From assembly GCF_041276405.1 (NCBI RefSeq), contig NZ_JBGGGT010000002.1, forward strand, positions 124,001 to 188,000: DNA of 64,000 nt, read 5' to 3'. The DNA comes from Microvirga sp. TS319 (GTDB lineage Bacteria; Pseudomonadota; Alphaproteobacteria; Rhizobiales; Beijerinckiaceae). Both the position numbers and the translations under genes were made by a program. The notes under the pieces are model-generated. The model did not search any database and was not told the origin of the DNA. It was given only the letters and a program-made list of their open reading frames with translations. Shown here one piece after another: positions 58,092-64,000 of the stretch (position 1 is its first letter; every line of letters starts with the position of its first letter).

Positions 58092-58481
58092 TTAACGATC
58101 GCCCTCGGCGACTTCCCCTAGGGATTCCCGGGCTTTGGCCCGGTGCTCTTCCGTAATGGAACTCGCCACCTGCGTGATCGCGGCCGCCAGAACGGCCGCG
58201 TCGTCGGCAAAGCCGATCAGGGGAAGGAAGTCGCTCACCGCGTCCAGGGGCATGACGAAATAGGCGATCGCGCCGAGCAGGATCAGTTTCACGCGGCTCG
58301 GCGTCTTCGGATCGACGGCGCAATAGAAGGCCGCCACGAGATCCTCCGTGAAGGGGATCTTTCCGGCCACGCGCCTGAGCTTGTTCCAGAACCGCCGCTT
58401 CAACCCCTCCTCGTCGCGGGTGGCCGCGCGCATGGCGTCCATCTCGGCCTTGGTGAAAGGTTTCACGATCGTTTCGCTCAT
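58092..58481 (-). CDS. YkvA/DUF1232 family membrane protein
   Basis: 129 residues with the DUF1232 core KLILLGAIAYFVMPLDAVSDFLPLIGFADDAAVL. One or two membrane helices. Function unknown. It is divergent from the SDR gene by 81 bases. Confidence 0.9.
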   Translation of the reverse strand: MSETIVKPFTKAEMDAMRAATRDEEGLKRRFWNKLRRVAGKIPFTEDLVAAFYCAVDPKTPSRVKLILLGAIAYFVMPLDAVSDFLPLIGFADDAAVLAAAITQVASSITEEHRAKARESLGEVAEGDR

Positions 58482-58562
58482 GCGGGTTCAGCTCCTCGTC
58501 GATCTCAGGTATCCGCCTTCGCCAGGATGACATAGAACCATCCTTTCACGAGGAGAGAACCC

Positions 58563-59348
58563 ATGAAGCTCGACAAAATGATGGCAGCCATCGTCACGGG
58601 AGGCGCTTCGGGCCTCGGAGAGGCGACCGCGCGGATGCTCGCCGGACAGGGCGTCAAGGTCGCGGTCTTCGACATGAATGCCGAACGCGGCGAAGCAGTC
58701 GCCCGCGACATGGGCGCCCTGTTCTGTCAGGTGGACGTGACCGACGAGGCGTCCATCGATGCGGGCCTGGTCAAGGCGCGGGAGGCGCATGGGGTCGAGC
58801 GCGTCCTCGTCAATTGCGCCGGGATCGCCCCGGGCCGCCGCACCGTCACGAAGAAGCGCGAGACGGGGGAGCTCATCCCGCACGATCTCGCGAGCTTCCG
58901 CAGGACCGTGGAGATCAACCTCATCGGCACCTATGCGATGATTTCCAAATGCGCGGCCGCCATGGCGGCCCTCGAGCCCGTCACGCCGGACGGTGGACGC
59001 GGTGTCATCGTCAATACCTCGTCGGTCGCGGCGCAGGACGGCCAGATCGGGCAATCCGCCTATTCCGCCTCCAAGGGCGGCGTCCTGGCCATGACCCTGC
59101 CGGTGGCGCGCGACCTGTCGGGCTTCGGAATCCGCGTGATGACGGTCATGCCGGGCCTCTTCCACACGCCGCTCTTCGAGGGCATCGCGGAGGATTACCG
59201 CAAGGCGCTGGAGGCCAATGTGCCGTTTCCCTCGCGCCTGGGGCGGCCCGAGGAATATGCCCAACTCGTCCGGAGCATCCTCGAGAACGACATGCTCAAC
59301 GGCGAAGCGATCCGTCTCGATGGCGCCCTGCGCATGCAGCCGAAATAA
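58563..59348 (+). CDS. Short-chain dehydrogenase, 3-hydroxyacyl-CoA dehydrogenase type 2-like
   Basis: 261 residues: TGGASGLGEATARML, NCAGIAPGRRTV, Ser in NTSSVAAQDGQIGQ, YSASKGG active-site pair, and the type-2 hydroxyacyl-CoA dehydrogenase signature PGLFHTPLFEG with NGEAIRLDGALRM at the end. It likely oxidises 3-hydroxyacyl-CoA with NAD, as in short branched acyl-CoA breakdown. GAGGAGAGAACC precedes the ATG. Confidence 0.9.
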   Translation: MKLDKMMAAIVTGGASGLGEATARMLAGQGVKVAVFDMNAERGEAVARDMGALFCQVDVTDEASIDAGLVKAREAHGVERVLVNCAGIAPGRRTVTKKRETGELIPHDLASFRRTVEINLIGTYAMISKCAAAMAALEPVTPDGGRGVIVNTSSVAAQDGQIGQSAYSASKGGVLAMTLPVARDLSGFGIRVMTVMPGLFHTPLFEGIAEDYRKALEANVPFPSRLGRPEEYAQLVRSILENDMLNGEAIRLDGALRMQPK

Positions 59349-59354
59349 CGGCCG

Positions 59355-60401
59355 TCAGGCCAGTTCCAGGAAGCGCGCCGTATCGGGATCGACCGGGATC
59401 CCGGTCCGGCTCCGCTCCGCGAGGGTCCGCCACTCCCGGTCGCCCGGCGCGAGAACCGGTTCGCCGGTCTTCGCCGGCGAGGCGCGCAGCCCTGCGAGAT
59501 ACTGCGCCATGAGTCCATCGTAGGCCTCGCGGCCGACGAATCGCGCCGGGTCGATGGCGAGGCAGAAATGGCCGATATCATGAGGCCTCACGTTCCCGTC
59601 GCCCATCGGCGTGACGAGGTGGTCCGGCGTCGCTCCGGTCAGGACGGCCGAGAGAATCGTCACGAGACCCGCGAGGCCCGCTCCCTTGAACCCGAAGTCC
59701 AGTCCTCCGAGCGGCGTCAGGATCTCGGCCCGGTGGGGATCGCGCGTCGGCTCGCCGTCGATGTCCGCCGTCACGTCGGCGGGCAGCTCCCGCTGCAGCG
59801 AGCGGTAGAGCAGAACCCGGTTATAGGGGATGGCCGAACTCGCCATGTCGAGGAGCCAGGGCCTCGAATCGCGCACGGGCGCCGCCGCCGCAACCGGGTT
59901 CGTGCCGTGAAACCGCGTCTTGCCGCCGTAAAGGGCCACGAGCGAATCGGCATTCGTGGTCGAGATCGCGATGAACCCGGCCTCGGCTCCGCCCAGGGCA
60001 TAGGCCCCCGCCGCGCCGTAATGGGTCGAGTGGGCGATCCCGACGGCGCCGACCCCGCTCTCCCGCGCGATCCTGCAGGCCTCCTCCATCCCGCGATAGG
60101 CCGCCGCATGGCCGAGGCCGTGATCGGCGTCGAGCATGGCGCTCGCGGCGGCGGTGCGATGGAGCTTGAACGCGGGAGCGCCGTTGATCTGTCCGCTTCG
60201 CAGGCACTCGGCATAGAAGGATGCGAGCCGGACGCCGTGGCTGTCGATGCCGAGGCGCGAGGCATGCATCATCGCGCGCGTGGCGGCGGCTGCGGACGCC
60301 TCGTCCGCGCCTGCCTCCCGCAAGGCCAGGTCGACGCGTTCCTGCAGGAGCTCGGCCGGAAATCTCGGGCTCTCGACCGGCCCGCTCGAAGCGTCAGACA
60401 A
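59355..60401 (-). CDS. Ldh2/malate dehydrogenase-family NAD(P)-dependent oxidoreductase
   Basis: 348 residues of the Ldh_2 family: ASRLGIDSHGVRLASFYAECL, AHSTHYGAAGAYAL with catalytic His, STTNADSLVALYGG, and GHFCLAIDPARF. Members reduce keto acids such as 2,3-diketogulonate, ureidoglycolate or pyruvate-like compounds. TTG 60401 has GGGAGGAT in front and gives the family length; ATG 60452 has no such site. It converges on the SDR gene with six bases between stops. Substrate unknown. Confidence 0.85.
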   Translation of the reverse strand: MSDASSGPVESPRFPAELLQERVDLALREAGADEASAAAATRAMMHASRLGIDSHGVRLASFYAECLRSGQINGAPAFKLHRTAAASAMLDADHGLGHAAAYRGMEEACRIARESGVGAVGIAHSTHYGAAGAYALGGAEAGFIAISTTNADSLVALYGGKTRFHGTNPVAAAAPVRDSRPWLLDMASSAIPYNRVLLYRSLQRELPADVTADIDGEPTRDPHRAEILTPLGGLDFGFKGAGLAGLVTILSAVLTGATPDHLVTPMGDGNVRPHDIGHFCLAIDPARFVGREAYDGLMAQYLAGLRASPAKTGEPVLAPGDREWRTLAERSRTGIPVDPDTARFLELA

Positions 60402-60544
60402 AGTTCCATCCTCCCAAGATGTCGCCCAAGGTTTCGCCCAGGATTTCGTCATCCCGATAACGGCGATTGCTGTGTCAGGCCGGAGGCCGCGTGGCAAGCC
60501 TGACCGGTTCTGCGCCATGGCTTCCGCGGACCGCCCGGCGAGGA

Positions 60545-60952
60545 TCAGGACGTCACGTCGCCTCGGTTCTCGGGATAGCCAATCAGATCCGGCGTGCAGA
60601 GCCAGGATTCCCGACGTTTCGTCCAGGCCTCGTAGGTCGGCCTGAACAGATCCGTCCGGTCGAAGGCGCCGAGCATGATCTCGATTTCGCCGCCGCCATC
60701 CGAATAGACGACGAGCGAACCGCATTGGGGGCAGAAACGACGCTGGCCTCCAGGCATGGCCTCCCAGCTTCGGCTCTCACCCGAGATCGTCACCCTGTCG
60801 GCGGGAAAGATCGCGAAGGCATTGAAGACGCTGCCGGTCGTCTTGCGGCAGGTCATGCAATGGCACAGGCCCACGCGCTTCGGCGCGCCATGCGCCCGAA
60901 AGGTGAGCTGGCCGCAGGCGCAACCGCCCGTGAAGGTCTCCGAATCCTGCAT
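60545..60952 (-). CDS. GFA-family zinc protein
   Basis: 135 residues with the GFA cysteine pattern: GGCACGQLTF, HCMTCRK and FCPQCGS. The fold is that of glutathione-dependent formaldehyde-activating (Gfa) proteins and CENP-V; most paralogues have unknown substrates. It starts three bases after the pterin dehydratase stop. Confidence 0.9.
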   Translation of the reverse strand: MQDSETFTGGCACGQLTFRAHGAPKRVGLCHCMTCRKTTGSVFNAFAIFPADRVTISGESRSWEAMPGGQRRFCPQCGSLVVYSDGGGEIEIMLGAFDRTDLFRPTYEAWTKRRESWLCTPDLIGYPENRGDVTS

Positions 60953-60955
60953 GGT

Positions 60956-61258
60956 TCACGCCTTCGCCAGACCGGCCGCCAGCTGATCCATGCGTTGCGC
61001 GAGCTCGATGTCGCGGCGCGTGAGACCCTTGGCGTCGTGGGTGGAAAGGGTCACGTCGACCCTGTTGTAGACGTTGAACCATTCCGGGTGGTGGTTCATG
61101 GGCTCGGCCACCAGGGCCACGCGGGTCATCCAGCCGAAGGCCGCGTTGAAATCGTCGAATACGAAGCGCTTGCGAATGGCATCCCGGCCTTCCACGAGCG
61201 TCCAGCCGTCGAGGCCGGAGAGAAGGTCATGGCGTTCGGAATCGGTCAGGCGGGGCAT
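60956..61258 (-). CDS. phhB: Pterin-4a-carbinolamine dehydratase
   Basis: 100 residues: [51 protein letters not shown]. The NHHPEW and TH residues form the active site that dehydrates 4a-hydroxytetrahydropterin. No phenylalanine hydroxylase is in view. It forms a pair with the GFA gene. Confidence 0.93.
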   Translation of the reverse strand: MPRLTDSERHDLLSGLDGWTLVEGRDAIRKRFVFDDFNAAFGWMTRVALVAEPMNHHPEWFNVYNRVDVTLSTHDAKGLTRRDIELAQRMDQLAAGLAKA

Positions 61259-61290
61259 GGGGCGTCATCTCCGGGAAACGCTCCCGTTCG

Positions 61291-61396
61291 CGCATCGTGC
61301 GGCCCTTCGGATCCGCTCGAACGATGCGCTCCTCTCGGAGGGAGCATCGGATTCAATCCCAAAAGGGCACATCCACCTTTGGGTCCGATGCTCTAG
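61291..61396. repeat. 106-bp double-hairpin repeat, inverted, ending in CTAG
   Basis: CGCATCGTGCGGCCC...GAACGATGCG, then GGGAGCATCGGATTCAATCC with TTTGGGTCCGATGCTCTAG. It lies upstream of the phhB start and after the end of the histidine phosphatase gene. Confidence 0.82.
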
Positions 61397-61448
61397 TGAT
61401 GAAGCGCGCGGGCGATGTTTCAAGCCCCGGACGTCCAGTCCCCGGGTG

Positions 61449-62051
61449 TCAAGCCACGGATGTCTTGGAAGGAACGGCGGCTTCCTCGATGGTGCGCCAG
61501 TCCTCGTGGAGGGAGAATGTTTCGCGGTCCATCACGAAGAAACAGCCGCCGCCGGGATGCTGCGGCCGGCTTTCCCGTCCGATCTCCACCGCCTGCAGAT
61601 GGGCCATGAGCAGGCAGCCGACCCCGCCATGAGCCACAACGAGGGTGTCGCCGGGCTCCTCGGCCGCGATCCTGCGCACGGCCGTCACGATGCGCGTCTG
61701 CGCATCGATGGCGCGCTCCCAGCCGCGGATGCTCTCATGGGGATTGGCGAAGAAGGCGTCGACCACCTCCCAGAATTCCGGCGGCGCGATGTAGCCCGTG
61801 GCCGAGCGGTCGTTCTCGCCGAGATCCTCGTGCGTGCGATAGGAGAGACCCAGGCGCTCGGCCACGATGGCGGCGCCGTCCATGGCCTTGCGCTCGGTGC
61901 TGGCATGGATCGACGTGAGGCCGCTGTCGGAAAGCGCCTCGGCGAATTGCTCCATCCGTCCGCGCCCGATGGCGTTCAAAGGCCATTGCGGCACGGGCAC
62001 GAGCGGGTCGATCACCACTTCCGGGTGGGTGAGGAAAATCAAGGAAGCCAT
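61449..62051 (-). CDS. Histidine phosphatase superfamily protein with atypical active-site motif
   Basis: 200 residues. The usual RHG motif appears as FLTHPEV (His retained, Arg replaced by Thr). SIHASTERKAMDGAAIVAERLG and TLVVAHGGVGCLLMAHL cover the second Arg and second His of the fold. It should be a cytoplasmic branch-2-like phosphatase or a degenerate relative. Function unknown. Confidence 0.82.
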   Translation of the reverse strand: MASLIFLTHPEVVIDPLVPVPQWPLNAIGRGRMEQFAEALSDSGLTSIHASTERKAMDGAAIVAERLGLSYRTHEDLGENDRSATGYIAPPEFWEVVDAFFANPHESIRGWERAIDAQTRIVTAVRRIAAEEPGDTLVVAHGGVGCLLMAHLQAVEIGRESRPQHPGGGCFFVMDRETFSLHEDWRTIEEAAVPSKTSVA

Positions 62052-62088
62052 GCTTCATGGCGTAGCGGCTCGAAGCTCGGCCGTCGAG

Positions 62089-62625
62089 TCATCCGAAGGG
62101 GTAGGCCGCTTCGACGATGTAGGGGCCTCCGCCCACCGAAGCCCGGGACGAGTAGAGGACGAAGCGGTCGGCCGTGAAGGTGAGCTTCGGGAAATGCCCG
62201 CGGACCGCCATGTAATCCGCCACGTCGAGGGGGGAGACGTTCTTCAGGCGCGCCAGCGTCACGTGCGGGGTGAATTTGCGGGTCTCCGGCGCCAGGCCAA
62301 TCTGGCGCATCATCCGCTCCTGCTCGGCCTGAAGATCGGTTAGCTCGCCGCTGCCGGAGACGCGCGCGAAGACCGCGCGCGGCTTGCCGCCGCCGAAGGT
62401 ATCGAGCCCGTCGAGGGTGACGGCGATGGGTTCGCGCCAGCGCGAATCGCCCAGGATCGAGCACACGTCGTCCGCCATGCGTCCGTCCACGTCGCCCATG
62501 AAGCGAAGGGTCAGGTGATAGTTTTCGGGATCGATCCAGCGCGCCCCCGGCAGGCCGCCGCGACAGGCCGACAGGGCAAGACCGATCTCGGGAGGAATCT
62601 CGATGCCGGTGAAAAGACGTGGCAT
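62089..62625 (-). CDS. thpR: RNA 2',3'-cyclic phosphodiesterase (2H family)
   Basis: 178 residues with both HxTx motifs: YHLTLRFMGDV (about residue 36) and FTPHVTLARLK (about residue 118). N-terminus LFTGIEIPPEIGLAL is typical of ThpR. It opens 2',3'-cyclic phosphates on RNA ends. It starts 122 bases after the aldo/keto reductase stop. Confidence 0.93.
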   Translation of the reverse strand: MPRLFTGIEIPPEIGLALSACRGGLPGARWIDPENYHLTLRFMGDVDGRMADDVCSILGDSRWREPIAVTLDGLDTFGGGKPRAVFARVSGSGELTDLQAEQERMMRQIGLAPETRKFTPHVTLARLKNVSPLDVADYMAVRGHFPKLTFTADRFVLYSSRASVGGGPYIVEAAYPFG

Positions 62626-62746
62626 GCGATCCCTCCCGTGATTCGTTTACGCTTGATGATTCAGACGACGAACGGGCAGGCTTTGTTCCTGCCGGGCCGC
62701 CGTGCGGCCATGCCCGCAACCGGTGCAGGCATGGCCGGCACGGCCG

Positions 62747-63790
62747 TTACGGGCACGGATTGCAATGCTCGACATGGATGGCGTCGATGCGCTGTTCCAG
62801 CTCCGGCGTGATGGTCACGCCGATGGAAGCGATGTCCGTCTTCAGCTGCGTCATCGAGGTCGCCCCGATGATGTTGGACGTCACGAACGGCCGTGAATTC
62901 ACGTAGGCCAGCGCCATCTGGGCGGGATCGAGGTCGAATTCCCGGGCGAGGGCGATGTATTTGCGGATCGCCGCCTCCGCGGTCGGATTCTCGTAGCGCT
63001 GGCCGCGGTTGAAGAGCGTGGTGCGCGCGCCCTCGGGCCGCGCCCCGTCGAGATACTTGCCGGTCAGGTAGCCCTGGGCGAGCGGCGAATAGGCGAGCAG
63101 GCTCACCTGCTCGCGCGTGCTCACTTCGGCGAGAGCGACCTCATAAGTGCGGTTGAGCAGGTTGTAGGCGTTCTGCACGGATTGCACCCGTGCGAGGCCC
63201 CTGGCCTCTGCGTGCCTGAGAAAGGTCATCGTGCCCCAGGCGCTCTCGTTGGAGAGGCCGAAATGACGGATCTTTCCGGCCTTCACCAGGTCCGTCATGA
63301 TCTCCACCGTCTCGGCGATGGGGTGAGAATCGCCTTCCTGGTGCTTGTAGATGGTCGGGTTCGAGCCCCAGGGCATGGGGCGGTCCGGCCAGTGGATCTG
63401 ATAGAGGTCGATGTAATCGGTCTGGAGCCGCTTGAGGCTCTTGTTCACGGCCTCCTCGATCTGCAGGCGCGAAAGCTCGGCCTTGGAGCCGTCGCCGCGG
63501 AACCAGGTATTGTCGGAGCGGCCCACCACCTTGGAGGCGAGGATCACCTTGTCGCGGGCGCCGCGCGACCTGAACCAGGAGCCGATGATCCGCTCCGTGG
63601 ACCCTTGGGTCTCGGGCCGCGGGGGGATCGAATAGAGTTCGGCGGTGTCGAAGAAATTGATGCCCTGGTCGAGGGCGTAATCCATCTGCTCGTGGCCGTC
63701 GGCCTCGGTGTTCTGCTGACCCCAGGTCATGGTGCCGAGGCAGATCAGGCTGACATTGAGATCGGTGCGGCCAAGCCGGCGGTATTGCAT
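62747..63790 (-). CDS. Aldo/keto reductase, Tas type
   Basis: 347 residues: MQYRRLGRTDLNVSLICLGT, catalytic Asp/Tyr in FFDTAELYSIPPR, Lys in VILASKVVG, His in LYQIHWPDR, and the NADPH-binding IIGATSMTQLK at the end. The long PMPWGSNPTIYKHQEGDSHPI loop identifies the Tas branch. It reduces aldehydes or ketones with NADPH. ATG 63790 follows CAGGAGCC. Confidence 0.93.
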   Translation of the reverse strand: MQYRRLGRTDLNVSLICLGTMTWGQQNTEADGHEQMDYALDQGINFFDTAELYSIPPRPETQGSTERIIGSWFRSRGARDKVILASKVVGRSDNTWFRGDGSKAELSRLQIEEAVNKSLKRLQTDYIDLYQIHWPDRPMPWGSNPTIYKHQEGDSHPIAETVEIMTDLVKAGKIRHFGLSNESAWGTMTFLRHAEARGLARVQSVQNAYNLLNRTYEVALAEVSTREQVSLLAYSPLAQGYLTGKYLDGARPEGARTTLFNRGQRYENPTAEAAIRKYIALAREFDLDPAQMALAYVNSRPFVTSNIIGATSMTQLKTDIASIGVTITPELEQRIDAIHVEHCNPCP

Positions 63791-63859
63791 TGTCAAGGCT
63801 CCTGGCGGCGGGCGGACCACCGCGCGTGGGAAGGAATTGAAAAGCGCCAAACAGGAATT

Positions 63860-64000
63860 TCAGCGCGAGGTCAGGCGGGCAAGAAAGCTCTCGACGCTGG
63901 GAAGGATGCGTTCGACGATGATCTCCACCCCCTTCGCCGTCGGATGCATGCCGTCGGACTGGTTGAGGGAGAGCTTGCCGGCGACGCCGTCGAGGAAGAA
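63860..64000 (-). CDS. SGNH-family esterase/lipase (TesA-like), C-terminal part only
   Basis: The 46 visible residues include QSDGMHPTAKGVEIIVERILP, the block carrying the catalytic Asp and His (D-x-M-H-P) of arylesterase/lysophospholipase L1 (TesA) enzymes. The gene continues beyond the right edge. Expected to be a periplasmic hydrolase. Confidence 0.8.
   Translation of the reverse strand, partial: FFLDGVAGKLSLNQSDGMHPTAKGVEIIVERILPSVESFLARLTSR

Overview
This GC-rich window reads as chromosome of an alphaproteobacterium in the order Hyphomicrobiales. The evidence is a very-long-chain fatty acid lipid A gene set (acpXL, fabZXL, fabF2XL, fabF1XL, adhXL, lpxXL), an IalB-type protein, alphaproteobacterial CnoX, LonN and Trm112 genes in a row, and many tripartite (TTT and TRAP) transporters. 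The dispersed palindromic hairpin repeats bring Microvirga or a related Methylobacteriaceae genus to mind, but genus cannot be settled by reading alone.

Layout. 1-5.1 kb: the end of a SorC-type sugar regulator, divergent from a glycerol-1-phosphate dehydrogenase-like enzyme, then a large FAD/Fe-S dehydrogenase (YdiJ type). 5.2-13.6 kb: a tricarboxylate catabolic island with a DUF1932 dehydrogenase, a LysR regulator carrying two winged helices, a complete TctA-TctC-TctB transporter, LigJ-like 4-oxalomesaconate hydratase, LigK-like aldolase and a leaderless ModA-fold protein. No ring-cleavage dioxygenase is present, so the substrate is probably imported as an acid. 13.8-24.8 kb: a second catabolic island with a KdgD-like lyase, HyuA and HyuB, an aminotransferase, a Rid-family protein, a FadR-type GntR regulator and a DctPQM TRAP transporter. 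It is dotted with related palindromes that look like GntR operators and suggests uptake and opening of a cyclic amide followed by deamination.

25-39 kb: mixed housekeeping genes: a GAF-GGDEF cyclase, two single-helix microproteins, a ribbon-helix-helix protein, the CnoX/LonN/Trm112 operon, a ProX-type deacylase, tRNA-Gly(GCC), a LysR regulator with a quinone oxidoreductase, an orphan homodimeric 2-oxoacid dehydrogenase E1, a LysE exporter, an MsbA-like ABC exporter and a Cys-based phosphatase. 39.4-47.5 kb: the lipid A long-chain acyl operon, interrupted by fabG and a convergent folP-folB-folK operon. 47.5-57.8 kb: DUF1223, the lemA/TPM operon, LysE, a cluster of small paralogous membrane proteins with truncated copies, a decayed second copy of the 3' end of rlmN, rlmN itself and an IalB protein. 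57.8-64 kb: small metabolic enzymes (SDR, Ldh2-type dehydrogenase, GFA, pterin dehydratase, histidine phosphatase, ThpR, aldo/keto reductase) and the end of an SGNH hydrolase.

The most unusual layer is the repeat system. At least fifteen hairpin clusters sit between genes, often with CTAG at one or both ends, and this CTAG or the body of the repeat provides the stop codon of several neighbouring genes on either strand. A second repeat type is present as two identical 107-bp palindromic copies 40 kb apart.
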